DNA from: Brachionus manjavacas
Lineage: Eukaryota; Rotifera; Eurotatoria; Ploima; Brachionidae
Assembly: GCA_019054805.1 (NCBI GenBank)
Contig: JAHQIY010000002.1
Span: 7,874,001 to 7,938,000, forward strand
Direction: 5' to 3'
Length of the DNA: 64,000 nucleotides
The notes under the pieces are model-generated. The model was not told the DNA's origin, did no database searches, and was given only the letters and a program-made list of their open reading frames with translations. The position numbers and the translations under genes were made by a program. Positions 34,034 through 46,633 of the stretch are shown here, piece by piece (position 1 is the stretch's first letter; each line of letters opens with the position of its first letter).

Positions 34034-34991
34034 TTAAGAATTTGCTTGTTGGCAAATTGTCGTTAATTGGACTGTTGATTCAACATCATGGAAAAATTTA
34101 TCATGATATATTAGAGCATTTTCTACAAGTAAATTATTGTTTCCATCACCATTATTTGGTTCACCGTTTCCCATTTCATAAACTCTTGAACCATCTGGCC
34201 AAACAAAAGGTTGACCAACATAAGTAATTTTGGAATCGACCCATGCTCGATTACTAGCAAAAACATCACGTTCTGTTAAAGTCTTTGGTGTCCATAAGAA
34301 TGAATTCAAACTTTGGCAGAATAATTTCGCTGATTCAAAATTTCTGTTGACATATTCTTTTTTATAGCAGTTGAATGGATAGTTATCAAAAGTTGAAAAA
34401 CCAGTCATGCATGGTTTACAAGCATCAGTTTCATTCATTCTGTAATAATTTGTTGGACAGCTATAATTATTTATACTCTTTTCACAACTTAAAACAATAA
34501 CTTTTTTTTAAAAATCAAAGTTCTTATTTGAAAGGAAATACTTTTTTCCAAAGTATCCATGAGCACAGAGACAAACATGTTCATCCAATTTGTTCACACA
34601 AGTAGCACCATTCATGCAAGGAGAACTTGCACAGTGACTAAGTATAAAAATACAGTTAATTTAAGAAAAAAAAATATTCTTACTCAAAAATGAAATTTTT
34701 CAAAATTACCACTTCCAAATTAGTACTAGAAACTAATCTGCTTAGGGCGTATTCAGTGTGGAGACTACAAATTTTGTTTTTATGGACCACAAATGAACGA
34801 AATTCATTTCTAAGACATTGACCAAAGCAATTTTTTTTGCTCAATTCTAAAGGACTGCTTAAAGGAACTAAACTGAAATTAAAGAAAGGTACGTCTTTTT
34901 CTTTATGCAGCATGAATAATCCAGCGTAACTTGATTCTAGGCTATTTTTAATGAACAAAAAAAGGACGATAAGCAAAAATAATTTTTTCAT
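34034..34991 (-). CDS. Secreted PAN-EGF-C-type-lectin protein, copy B (three exons)
   Basis: The exons are 34684-34991, 34542-34637 and 34034-34487, with 46- and 54-bp GT/AG introns; the product is 285 aa. The signal peptide is MKKLFLLIVLFLF. The PAN-like, EGF and CTLD modules are as in copy A, but the lectin loop differs: GNGEPNNGDGNNNLLVEN, then an FFHD segment and final ICQQ. One PAN-region cysteine is replaced (NEFRSFVV where other copies have NEFCSFVV), which would leave an unpaired cysteine. The roughly 50 bp before the ATG are shared with copy D (inverted), including a GAACTTTCATTA word, so the proximal promoter was duplicated with the gene. It faces copy C head to head, 4.6 kb apart. 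Confidence 0.8.
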
Positions 34992-37559
34992 CTTTAAATT
35001 TATTTTCAGATTTTGATAATGAAAGTTCTTTTTTTTTAATTCTGATTAATCAAATTTCTCAAAAGAATTAATTTTTTTTTCTAAAAAACGGAAATTCTTG
35101 TTTCAAAAATTAATTTCCTTTTTTCTTTAATTCTTGTTTTTAATTTAAACAAAAAGAAATTGACTCAGTCTTTTTTTATTGAAAAATTGGTTCTATTAGG
35201 AAAAGAGCAATTTTTATAAAAAAAATTTTTATACTAAATTTTTAATATATAATTTGATGCAGACATGTCTTACATGACCAAGTATTGAACGAATCAGGGA
35301 AGAAAAAAGAAATAATAAGGTAAAAAGTAATCAATAGAGTCCGTTATTTAATTAAAGCAAGCTTTATTTCTTTAAAAAGATTTTGAAATTTTTTTTCAAA
35401 CTTTTTAATAAGAATTTTTTAAAATTTCAAATTAAATGGCTAGACTTTAATTTGAAAAGAAAAGATATTAATTTTTTTTGAAAATTTTGACCAAAGGAGG
35501 AGACTGATAGTTCGTTTTGGCTCAAAAAAACCCTTAGAAATAGAATTTTTGACATGAAAATTTTATTTTGGCTTTGATTAAGAAATTTTTGTTGTTCAAC
35601 ATTTTCTAGTTAAATTAAGTAAATCCAGAAAATGGTTTTGAATATTGTTATATATATTCAAACTAATATTGTAAAATAAAAATTAAAAAAAGAACCTTAA
35701 ACTGATCCTAAGTAGAGTAAATAAGAAAAATTCCAACATTTTTAATGATAAGAAGTTAAAAACTCGTTAAGGGTTCGTTTTGATCGTTGTTTTTTTCTTT
35801 ATAATAAAATATTTCGCAAAATTATTTTATTTTAATTATTTTTATTTAATTTATTTAAAGTCTAAGTCACATTGACATTTATATTATAAAAATTTAGAAA
35901 TAATTCAAATTAAAAAATAATATTGGTTTCAAAAACATTCCTACTTTTTCCAAAAAAATTACACATTTTGTCATCCGAAGTCATAATAGACTTTAGAATA
36001 AATTATTTAATATTCTATATAGAAAAAAAAAAAACTATTGATTTGTTTTCATTTAACAAGTTATATTTGATATTACAAATTTAAAAGAGTCTACGAGGCC
36101 CATTTTGAGACTTCAAAAAGTAAATGAAATCAAAGCTTTCACAATTTTGAATTCATACTCTTGACAGTTAATAAACAAGAGCTTTTCTTAGCGGTGAAGG
36201 TGTTCACAAAACGATGTATTTTTCTTGTCAGAAGTGGTTTGACTTTTACGACTAAGGTGGAAAACATTTTTACTTAATGGGTATCTTATCAGCTGTTCAA
36301 AAAAATAAATTTTATGTTAAAAATAGATCCCACTCACTAATTCCAACCTAAGCGCATCATACAAAGGACTGACACTGGTAAACTTCTTCAGTCAAATAAT
36401 TTTTTTTAGTAGCAAACTCTGTTTTGTGTCCAGTTCACTCAGCATTTTATAAATTTTTATTTTTTAAAAATTTTTATTTTGAAAACTTATTTTTTCAAAT
36501 TAAATTGTTTATTCGGTCAGATGGATTAAATATCTTAAAAATATTTCAGAGATTTGAATTCATCAATGACATAATTTCCTTAGTGATTCCACTAATTTTT
36601 GTTTCATCGATTTTTTTATCTCAGAATGCGGCATCTTGAAATTGATGATCTATTCAAAATATCATTTCAATTCAAAGAGTTTTTCTTTAGATGTTAAAAT
36701 TAATCTTCGAATTAAATTAATTAATTTAATAAATTTTTTTTTTAAAAGTAAATTATTTTATCAATTATTTTTTAATAAAAAGAAAATGTTTTAATTTAAA
36801 ATTTTTGTACATTATATACGTGACAATTCAGTGATTTTCAATCAAAAATTAAATTAATTCATATTTACTTTTGAAAAATTACCAATGCTCCTAATTAATT
36901 TATTTTGCAAATATGATTACAATTTTTTTACTACTTTTAACTACGTGTAAAATATGCTCCTAATTTAATGATTTTTGCTAATGGATTAAATAGTAGCCAT
37001 TTTTTAATTTAGCAAAACGGTATAATTTCCTTTATTAAGTAAACGGGATTTTTTTTTATTTTTAAAACAGGATATTTTTCTTAAATAAGAAAACAAGATG
37101 TTTATTTTTATTTTAATAACGGGATAGTTTTTTCAGGATAAAAAAATGGAATGATTTTAATATTTACCTTTCAAATCAATGATAAAAATTTTTATTGTAT
37201 AAATCAATTTTTTGTTCACTTGTTTTAAATTTTTTGAATAAATTTCAATTTTTTAGTAAAATGTCTGTAATAATATGGTAAATTTAGGCTAAATTCGACA
37301 GAGGGTGATAATAAGACCTTATCGTCGCAGTTAGCAAGAATGGACTAATTTGGGTTTTTTGTAACTTGGCAATCTTTGCACTAAATTTTAAATCAATATA
37401 TAGGAATTACATGAAGATTCCTTCTTTTCTTTGAGAAACCCCTTTTTTTTTAGTTTTTGTCTACGGAGTAATTTTTTCTTCACCAATTTTGATCACTTTA
37501 CATTTTTTAAAATAAATATAAAATATTCTCCACAGAAAATTATTCATTTGCCTATTATT
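34992..37559. other. AT-rich region between divergent lectin-gene copies
   Basis: No gene was recognised. It contains the copy B promoter side. A 71-codon frame at 36424-36639 is hydrophobic low-complexity and not credible. Poly-T and poly-A tracts are frequent. Confidence 0.35.
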
Positions 37560-37680
37560 TTGTAGAAAAACCCACCTAGTCCAGCACTCTACAGTTTATC
37601 AAATGCTTTACTAACATCAAGAAATAATCGATTTATTCGAGATCCTCCTTGGCGATAATAGTCATCAACTAATTTTTTTT
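37560..37680 (-). pseudogene. Short LINE reverse-transcriptase relic
   Basis: On the minus strand: LFLDVSKAFDKL, a stop, then SAGLGG. This is the RT motif with the first catalytic Asp (usually LDVSKAFDKLWHAGL). Only about 40 codons survive. Confidence 0.65.
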
Positions 37681-37827
37681 TGTTCGAATTTAAAAATATT
37701 TTAATTTGTATAAATAGCAAATATTTGATTTTGATGCTTCCCTTTTTAAAATTGAACTTATAATTCTATTTACGTCACAATTTTCTAATTACATGATTAT
37801 TATTAATAAAAAGCAAACAAATTTAAT

Positions 37828-38341
37828 TACCGTGCTGCTACGACACCTTGAATTCATCATATTTTGCAATTTAAACATAAAATATGGAAATCTAGAAAAC
37901 GGTATTAATCGTAAAATAACGATAATTACCGTAAATTATCCAAAATTATTGTAAAATTCAGTGTAAAAAAAAATTTCTTTATAAATATTTGAAAAAGTTA
38001 AAAAAAAATACAACTTGATTGAATTTTTTGACGAAAATTGACGTAAATTTCGGTAAATTTTTGTAAAAAAAGGTGAAAAATGCATTTATTATTATATTCA
38101 ATTTTTTTAAAGAAATTATGAAAATAAATATTTTAATATTATTTACAAAATAGATTTTATTTTCTAGCCTTTTTTACTTTTAAGCTGTTTGCTGCCTTGT
38201 CTTAGACTCGGTTAACACTGAAACTTTTCCGACGATATCGATATCACTGAAACTTTAGCCGACGATATCGATATCCTTAAAGAATTTACCAAAACTTACC
38301 ATTCAAATAAAGTGAATTCAAGGTATCGTAGCAGCACTGTG
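37828..38341. mobile_element. MITE of the CAGTGCTGCTA family, 510 bp
   Basis: 37830-38339 has inverted ends CCGTGCTGCTACGACACC (left) and GGTATCGTAGCAGCACTG (right), extended by TTGAATTCA/TGAATTCAA. The left flank is TA; the right flank is TG, probably a mutated TA. It is related to the copies at 23235-24121. Confidence 0.6.
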
Positions 38342-38696
38342 ATTTTTTCAGATTCGTTTTTTTTTATCTAAAATTAATTTTAAGAATATTTTTAAGTATT
38401 TTAATTTCTTTTAAAATGCCATTTTTTTTACTCCTAAAATTAATCATTCTCAATCAAAAATTGTCAAAATAGTTCAAAATCTTTGTCCTATTTTTTCATT
38501 TTATGTTAAATTTTGCCTATTTAAATGGTCTTTCATTTTTAAATAATTTAAAAGAAAAAAGCTGACTCTCAAAAATTTTAATGGCTATTTAATAAAAATT
38601 TAAAAAAAAAAATTTTAAAGATATTTCCAAAGTCGAGTGCAAATTATTTTGGAACGTTTTCAATCTAGCTTAATAAAATTTTGCTAAACATTATTT

Positions 38697-38930
38697 CTTT
38701 AAGTCCATAAATAAATTCTTAACAGAAGTTCTAGTTCCTTCTAGAGTTATTACAGACCTGACCTCCTCTACATGCTCAGTGTCTCCATGTTCAGCTGTAT
38801 CTTAATGTTTATCTGAAACGATATCAAAGATTTCTGAATAAGTTAGTTCTTCTTAGTTTCCCAAGCTGTCATCATCTATTTCATTAAGAAAGAATTCAGA
38901 GTCTTTAGATTTGTAAGAAAATTTTTTAAG
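38697..38930 (-). pseudogene. Possible C-terminal relic of a Tigger/pogo-type transposase
   Basis: The minus-strand frame reads FFLNEIDDDSLGN, stop, EELTYSEIFDIVSDKH, stop, then a Glu/His-rich stretch and VRSVITLEGTRTSVKNLF. An acidic 'DD..', a 'lT.seI...V' helix and a final helix are the usual tail of DDE_1 (Tigger/jerky) transposases. There are two in-frame stops. Assignment is by pattern only. Confidence 0.35.
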
Positions 38931-39607
38931 ACATGATAGCTTCAAAGTTTTTCCAAAATTTAACTTCTGCATCTTAACTTACTTTTGTCTATGTTTGAGT
39001 AATCACAGGTACAAGATGAGAGCCTCCCTATTATCCACGTCGTTTTAAAAGGAACAATTATTATCAATTAGAAAGCATACAACGTACTTTGTAAATGTTT
39101 AGATAAAGCAATGAAAAATTGAGTGTAAAATCCTTTTTTTAAATAAAGATAAAAAAATTCATAGATTTGTTTCCTAATTAATTAAAATGCAAAAATTTTT
39201 CTGACTGCAAGAAAGTATTTTAGTCCGAAAACTCCGATAAATGAGATGATTAAATTATTTTAGGTATTAAAAGCGGATTTTTATTTATATTGAAAATTTT
39301 CTTAGACATTAAGCCTCTGGTATTCCTGCATGGAAAAAAATTATTTAAAATATTTAAAGAAAATCTTTAATAGATGTGAATTGAAATTTTTAGCTTATTT
39401 TTATGATATCAATTATTTTTTTGAGTTAAAAAATCGCTAAAAATTATGAAGTAATTAAAAACTTAAATTTTAAAGTAAATTATTAAAAAGCGGAGAAATT
39501 GGAAAAAAAATATCCTAAATAATTAATTAAAACTTAATCATAATGAAACATTGGATATATGAAAACAATTATCGTAATTAAAACTTATATTAAAAACTTT
39601 TTTAAAG

Positions 39608-40561
39608 ATGAAAAAATTATTTTTGCTTATCGTCCTTTTTTTGTTCATTAAAAATAGCCTAGAATCAAGTTACGCTGGATTATTCATGCTGCATAAAGGA
39701 AAAGATGTTCCTTTCTTTAATTTCAGTTTAGTTCCTTTGAGCAGTCCTTTAAATTTGAGCAAAAGAATTTGCTTTGGTCAATGTCTTAGAAATGAATTTT
39801 GTTCATTTGTGGTCCATAAAAACAAAATTTGTAGTCTCCACACTGAATACGCCCTAAGCAGATTAGTTTCTAGTACTAATTTGGAAGTGGTAATTTTGAA
39901 AAATTTCATTTTTGAATAAGAATATTTTTTTTTCTTAAATTAACTGTATTTTTATACTTAGTCACTGTGCAAGTTCTCCTTGCATGAATGGTGCTACTTG
40001 TGTGAACAAATTGGATGAAAATGTTTGTCTCTGTGCTCATGGATACTTTGGAAAAAAGTATTTCCTTTCAAATAAGAACTTTGATTTTTAAAAAAAGTTA
40101 TTGTTTTAAGTTGTGAAAAGAGTATAAATAATTATAGCTGTCCAACAAATTATTACAGAATGAATGAAACTGATGCTTGTAAACCATGCATGACTGGTTT
40201 TTCAACTTTTGATAACTATCCATTCAACTGCTATAAATTAGAAGATGTCAACAGAAATTTTGAATCAGCGAAATTATTCTGCCAAAGTTTGAATTCATTC
40301 TTATGGACACCAAAGACATTAACAGAACGTTATGTTTTTGCTAGTAATCGAGCATGGGTCGATTCCAAAATTACTTATGTTGGTCAACCTTTTGTTTGGC
40401 CAGATGGTTCAAGAGTTTATGAAATGGGAAACGGTGAACCAAATAATGGTGGTGGAAACAATAATTTATTGAGAGAAAACGCTCTAATATATCATGATAA
40501 TTTTTTCCATAGTGTTGAATCAACAGTCCAATTAACGACAATTTGTCAACAAGAAAATTAA
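39608..40561 (+). CDS. Secreted PAN-EGF-C-type-lectin gene, copy C, with a lost splice donor
   Basis: The exons by alignment to the other copies are 39608-39915, 39962-40057 and 40111-40561 (284 aa if all joined). The signal peptide is MKKLFLLIVLFLF and the module order is as in copies A, B and D. At the end of exon 1 the other copies read GA|GTAAGA, but here it is GA|ATAAGA, so the first intron has no GT donor. Read through, translation stops at the adjacent TAA, giving 103 residues: a secreted PAN-like module alone. Exons 2 and 3 keep open frames and the second intron keeps GT/AG, so the loss is recent, or a cryptic donor is used. The upstream region is unlike that of copies B and D. The lectin loop reads GNGEPNNGGGNNNLLREN. 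Confidence 0.7.
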
Positions 40562-40574
40562 GACAAAGTCAATT

Positions 40575-40800
40575 AATTCAATAAGACATTTACTAGACCT
40601 CAACTTAATATAACTTTTTAGATTAATCTAAACTTTCATTTTTTTTTTAGCTTATTTACTTTATTTTGATTTTTTTACCTAATTTTTTAACTTTAATTTT
40701 ATTTTTTATTTTGATTTTGATTTTTTTAATTTATTCTATAGGAGCCCTAACTCGGTACAGAAAACAAATAAATAAAATAAATAAATAAATTAAACATTTC
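40575..40800 (+). mobile_element. 5'-truncated LINE 3' end
   Basis: The CTTTATTTTGATTTTTTTA... block ends in GGAGCCCTAACTCGGTACAG and an (AAATA)n tail. This is the same 3' UTR as at 51347, 59320, 60180 and inverted at 63440. The GAGC....GCTC-like word near the end can form a small hairpin, which may be the reverse transcriptase recognition site (inference). It lies 14 bp past copy C. Confidence 0.7.
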
Positions 40801-41229
40801 AAATTATGAGGATGTTATTTCGCAAAAAAAGTTTGTGGAAGTTTAATTTTTCTTTCGTATTTTTGATGTTTATTAAGAAGCCAAGTTTAGATTTTTAAAA
40901 CCTTTATTTTAAATATTTAATTTTTTTGAATAATTTTTAATTGAAATTAATTTTAGTACATTATTATGAAAAATGACTTTTTAAAATTCCATTTTGATTC
41001 ATTTTAATTGATTAGGAAACAGATCTATAATTTTAATTATCTTCATTTAAGGAAAGGATTTTCTTTCTAATGAGCAATCTACAAAAATACATTCTTTTTA
41101 AAATACACTGAAGATATATTTATTTGAGGATAATCAATATGACTTAATCTAAATAAATATTTTACAAATTTATTTTTAATTTTGATTAATTTTGAAAATA
41201 AGTTATCTGTCAATTTTAATTCAATTTTT

Positions 41230-42440
41230 TTTCAATTCGAAACTTGTATAGAATAATCTTTTTTCAAACTGTTAAAATTTGTGTGTTAGCAATGTCGCTA
41301 ACTAATCCTAACCTAAATAGACGCTGGATTTTTAAAAATACGGTCAAACTAAACCTTAAAAAGTTAGATAAACCAGTCACCCACAAAATAATATTTGACT
41401 CTCTTGATTTCGCCCTTAATCAAGTCGAGAAATAACGCAATCACGTCAATTTACAACTTTTCGTCGAATAAGATATGAATTATCGAATTCAAAGACTTAT
41501 CTTATGTCGAAGAAATTTTTGGTCGAGAAATTGACATTAATAGCACCATTTTAAGCTTGAAGATGCCAATAAAATCCCGGATCTTAGAAGATATTGTACC
41601 TTTAGGTTTCATTTCTTGCCTACAGATTTCGATAACAATCTTCTGAAAATGTTTTTCAACGCGGTTCGTATTGATGGACTGAAAAAATAACAAATTTCAA
41701 GGGAAAAGTACAAAGACAGACCTGAGAGAAAAAATGGTGAAAGAAGAATTAGAATATCTTATCCAAAGGAAGTAGACAACATTATCAAAAACTTGTTTGG
41801 GCCAACAATCATGTACGGCCTAAAATGTGTTGTTTCAATCGTTGTACAAAAACAAAAATGCTACTTTTGTGATGAAGAAGGACATAAAATAGCGAAATGC
41901 AAGATTCAACATGTGAAAGGTGTAAGCAAAAAGGCCACATGACTCAAAAATGCTCGATTGCTGAAAAACTTAAATCTCTTGAGAGAAAAAAAGTTGACAA
42001 TAGTGATAATAGTTGACAAATGTGGAACAAGAAGAAATCCAATCAATTCATGAATAAGAATAAATCGATTCTGAAGAAATTAGTAAGCCAAACACACCAG
42101 TATCTCAGCTAGAATCCAACAATAGCAATGATTCAAATCTAGTCCATCTTACAGGATCTCTTTTCCTTAAAACGCCTGTTTTAGAAAATCATCTTCGTGA
42201 TGTGAAAAAATCTTACACTCAAGACATTTTAACACCGGTACAAGCAAATAAAACTGACAAAATAAAACATTTTATTCAAACGAAAATCCAAACCAAGAGA
42301 CCATCTGAATCCGAGCACCACAAAGATGATTCAAATGAAGAGAAATCGGACACAGAAAATGATGACGATAATCCTTTCGAGTCAGAAGCAATGAAATCAA
42401 CGAGAAGCTTTCTACAAAGTTTAGAACGAACACAGTAATT
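41230..42440 (+). pseudogene. LINE ORF1 with CCHC zinc knuckles, decayed
   Basis: Pieces in changing frames: 41244-41435 (LNRRWIFKNTVKLNLKKL), an RRIRISYPKEVDNIIKNLFG segment near 41740, then CCHC knuckles CYFCDEEGHKIAKC (about 41860) and CERCKQKGHMTQKC (about 41915), and a Ser/Glu/Lys-rich tail to 42438. ORF1 proteins of LINEs bind their RNA and act as chaperones. Several stops are present. Confidence 0.6.
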
Positions 42441-42451
42441 GAACAACCAAC

Positions 42452-44585
42452 TTGTTCAAACAATATAGAAGAAAATTTAGAATGATCGTTTCAAAAAACA
42501 ACACTCTAATTAGAAAAAGGTTAGTTGTTACACACTGGAATTATTTTCATCTTCCCAGTAAGAATAAACTTTTGGAAAATTTTTTGGTCCAGAACTGTCC
42601 CGACATTGTTTTGCTCAATCAAAAAAATATTGATTTGAGTGAATCAAATATTTATTTAGACTTTAAAAACTAAAACTCAATAACTTTACCATGCAATAGA
42701 TATGGAGGAGGAGTAGCTATTTTGATTAAAGAAGGAATTAATTTTTTACAAGACTTTTCTTTTGAGCACTTTAATTGTGAACTGCTATGCATTAAACAAA
42801 ATCTAGGAAAGAGTAATGAAATATCTGTGTTTAGTCTATACAATCCACCCAACAAATTACTTAATTTTGAGCTATTTAAAACAATAAAAAGGAACTGTAG
42901 AAACTACATTTTGTGTGGAAACCTTAACGCCGGGACGAAGCAAATAGGCTGTTTAGGAGATAATGAAAACGGCTCATTGCTAGAAAAAATAATCAATGAA
43001 TTAGATTTTTCAGTGATAAACGACAAATGTCCTACATATAATATTTTAAATAGGAATTACTTTGAAATTCTTGACCTTTTTTTAGTTTCTTCTTCATTAA
43101 TAGACAAAAGTTACTGATTTTTATGTTCTCAATTATCAAGATATGACTAGTGACCATTTTCCAATTGAAGCATCTGTTTCTATTTACTACTTAATTAAAA
43201 GCAAATCTACAATTAGGAAATTCAACTATAAGAAAGCAAACTGGCAACTTTTTAGAGTCACCTTAAATGAAGATTACCTTAGTGAAAACACACTTTCAAT
43301 AGATTAGCTGAATAACAAAATTACAAAAAAAATCATTTCTTCTTCACATAAATGCATAACTTATCAATCAGAGAAAATATAAAAAACTAGTCTACCACCA
43401 GATATAGTTATGCTGATCGAAGAACGTAGAAAAATTAGAAGAAACTTCCAAAGAAATCGTTGTCCATTACTTGAGAAAAGATTTAATCGCTTAACCTCAG
43501 AGTTAAAAACCTCAGTAAGAAAATTCTGGAAACAAAATTGGTTTGATTTCATTCAGAAAATGGGGAAAAATCCAATTTCAAGCAGTCCTATTGGAAAAAA
43601 ATAAACAAATTTAGAACACAGAAATGTTCAAAATTAATTCCAAATTTGATCTCAAATAACAAGGAATTAAAAACTGATAAGGAAAAAGGAAAATGCTTCG
43701 GAGATATATTATCTTCAACATTTAGTACTAACTCTGTCTAATTTAGTCTACATTTAGTCTAATCTAATAGATACTGAAAATATGACGAAATAATTAGCTT
43801 TAATTTTGAATAGCTCAAAAATTACAATCAGTGTAATTTTAATGATCCAATTTGTTTAAATGAATTAATTATGGCTTTAAAAAGATTTAAAAATGAAGCG
43901 GCATCAGGACCTGACCATATACATAATTTAATGTTGAAAAACTTATCTAGAAATTCATTAATAGAAATCACAAAACTTTTTAATTTATCTCACAGAGAAG
44001 GTAATGTCCAGAAAGCGTGGAAAACTTCCAACATTACAATGATTCAAAAAAAGGCCTCTAATTTACAAGATCCTTTAAAATAATAGATTAATTAGTATAA
44101 CGAGTTGCTTAGGAAAGTTACTGGAACGAATAGTTTATTCAAGATTAAACAATTTTTAGGAATAATTCACTCCTTATCCAGGAGCAATCTGGATTTAGGA
44201 AACATCGGCGAACTTCCGATAATCTTTTCTTTTTAATTCAAAAAATTGTGTAATCATTTAATAGAAAAAAAAAAGAGTTTGTGGCCTGTTTTTTGATATT
44301 TCTAAAGCCTTTGATAGGGTTTGGCATGAAGGTTTACTATTTAAATTGATAAAATTGAATCCACCTCATTACTTGACTAACTGGATTAGATCCTTTTTAG
44401 ACAGTAGGACATTTAAGGTTAATGTGAATGACCACTTGAGCGAAGAATATCAAATAACTGCAGGTGTTCCTCAAGGCTCAGTAATTAGTCCTCTTTTATT
44501 TAGAATAAATATAAGTGACATCCCCAAAAGAAACAAAACAAATAATGAAAACTCTCTCTTTTCGCAGATTATCTAGTTACATTCT
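42452..44585 (+). pseudogene. LINE ORF2 (CR1/jockey-type endonuclease and reverse transcriptase), 3'-truncated
   Basis: The endonuclease part has NYFHLPSKNKLLENFL, then VFSLYNPPN, ILCGNLNAG and LDLFLVSSSL. The RT follows with AASGPDHIHNLMLKNL, TSNITMIQKK, LISITSCLGKLLERI, SGFRKHRRTSDNLFFLIQK, FDISKAFDRVWHEGLL, TAGVPQGSVISPLLF and a frame-shifted FADYL where YADD is expected. At least six frame breaks are present. It ends at about 44585, before the thumb. The same family supplies the 3' ends at 59516 and 63440. Confidence 0.85.
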
Positions 44586-46059
44586 TCATTTATAACAAGA
44601 CTTGGACTTGGTAAGTAAGAAGTATAATCATGTCCTTTCCCATTGTTTGTAAATTTTTTTTTTGGAAATTCCCCGACTCTGGCTTCTCCCAACATGTCAT
44701 CCAAATTTTTGCGTCTTCAAAATAATATTCTGAAGGATCTAATATAGTCACTAAAGCTTGACTAGAAATTCTTGATAGTTCGTTACTAGATGTAACCAGT
44801 AAAGACCAAGAATTAGATGTTACCTCTGCAGATGAAGAAGAGAGCGCTTTTTCATTATTCACCTGATTAATGGCAAAGGCTCTGGCTTCAAATTTCAAAT
44901 TTTTACTGTTGTTTGATAATTTTGCATGGAATTTGGTTCGTCGTTATCATGTGTTGCTAAATCATTATTTAGTTCTGGCACGAGTATTCATAATTTTTCA
45001 AATTAACTGAATATAATAAAACAAGAAACGGGTATTTTGTTTGAAACTAAATAAATAAAAAAAGTTTTTTATTTGAAATTTAATTAAATGCTAAATTTTA
45101 AAATTAACTAGATATTTTGCTAATCATAAGCTTTTTATAATTTAGAATGTTTCTTTTTCTTAAATTAAATTATTGATATTTTATATTTTATTGAGATCAC
45201 CAATGGTGTGTAAGTTATTTTATAAATAAAATAAATAAACCAAAATATTTCAACATAAAAAAGTTATTACTTCAACTTCGAGTTGACAAAATCGAGTTTC
45301 ACACTCGAGTTTCGAGTTTGGAATTCGAAAAAAATCGATTTTCACATTCGAGTTTCGAGTTCGAGTGCGACACTCGAATTTCCAATGTCTGCCCGTGTCT
45401 TCCGAAGCCATTCAAGAGTCTGAAAAGCAACTGAAAAATGTATCCTCATTTTTGCTTGTTATTGAAAAAATAAGCAATGACATGAAATATTAATTTAATA
45501 TACTCAAATAATTGACTGGTAAATAAAATTTAAAAATTTTATGTTACTAATTTTTTCGCAAAAGACAAATCAAGATCACCACCGCCTTTTAATATAGATT
45601 TATATAGTCAAATAGATGAATTCAAAATTCTTGAATCGAAAGACCAAACATATCGTCTAATACAACAGAAAAACACATGCTGAATTTGGAAAAATTCAAT
45701 GAATTTACTTGAAATCTTATAAATACCATACAGCAACATAAAAGAGGTAATTTAAACAAACTTTCAGGAAAATTCAGTCAACATCGTAATTCAAAATTTG
45801 TTGGCATCAATTGATAATGAATTTCAAAATAATTGACATTTTTTTTAATTAATACAAATTTTGAAATAAAAATATACTTAAATACTAACTCAATTTTTTC
45901 ATTTACTTTAATTGAAAGCAATTCGAATTTCCAAAATAATTTATTCTTATTAGGTCTGTGTTAGTATGATTGCTTAACTTTTTAAATCAAAATTTTCAAC
46001 GTGATTTATTTGAACTATAAATATGAGTTAATGAATCTTTAAAATAAGTGCTCAAAAAG

Positions 46060-46130
46060 TAGTGGATAGCGCGATGTACTTACAATCCAAAGAAGGCGGG
46101 TACGATCCCCCGTTCACAAAAATATTTCAA
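46060..46130 (+). other. tRNA-like relic 1
   Basis: An A-box-like GTAGTGGATAGC, a CTTACAA anticodon-loop-like heptamer, and a B-box-like GGGTACGATCCCC, in tRNA order and spacing. The stems do not pair well, so it is a tRNA pseudogene or SINE-like relic rather than an active tRNA. Confidence 0.35.
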
Positions 46131-46227
46131 ATTATCCGATTTATTACTTGCAATTTTTTAGAATAATTTTAACTAATTTAAAGAACTTTAAGAATGATTT
46201 AAAAATAAGATTAATGATTGAAATAAA

Positions 46228-46292
46228 TGATTACCTAATGAACTTTCAATCCGAAGACTGAGGGTTCGATACTCCAACAAATTACAAAAATA
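46228..46292 (+). other. tRNA-like relic 2
   Basis: AACTTTCAATCCGAAGACTG followed by a good B box GGGTTCGATACTCC. It matches the second half of the relic 160 bp upstream; the 5' half is eroded. The heptamer CTTTCAA would hold a TTC anticodon. Confidence 0.35.
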
Positions 46293-46633
46293 ATTTGTTT
46301 TTTATTAAAAAAATTTAAACTTGCAATTTTTGATAACAAATTTCAACTTTAACACAAAAAGTATTTACTTAATTTTATATAATTATCAAGTTTTTAAGAA
46401 ATTTAGACCAAATGGATCAATGTTTTCTTTGTTCTAAAGAGTCAAAGAAGCTAACAAATTTACTTTGTGGACAATTTATTGCTTTTAATACCTTTGAATT
46501 TAATTTATTCAATTTGAAAAAATTTAATATCTTTGTGAATTGATTTGTTTTTAAATAAATAAAAAATTTATAAACTTTTAATTATTTATTGATAAAAAAA
46601 TTAAACAAAATAAAATAGAAAATATTATACGTC

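Larger units (their letters stand above)
44586..46633. other. Region between LINE and Helitron
   Basis: A 102-codon minus-strand frame at 44590-44898 opens at TTG and has no ATG start; a stop lies about 45 bp further upstream. It has no recognised motif and is left uncalled. About 45275-45385 is a cluster of TCGAG/CGAGTTT words in both orientations, maybe the core of a foldback repeat. Two tRNA-like relics are listed separately. Confidence 0.35.

Noticed and set aside
36424..36639. 71-codon plus-strand frame
   Set aside because: Phe/Ile/Leu-rich low complexity from A/T runs; no context.
44590..44945. Minus-strand frame of about 100-118 codons after the LINE
   Set aside because: No ATG start, no motif, stop directly upstream; could be a repeat fragment but cannot be supported.
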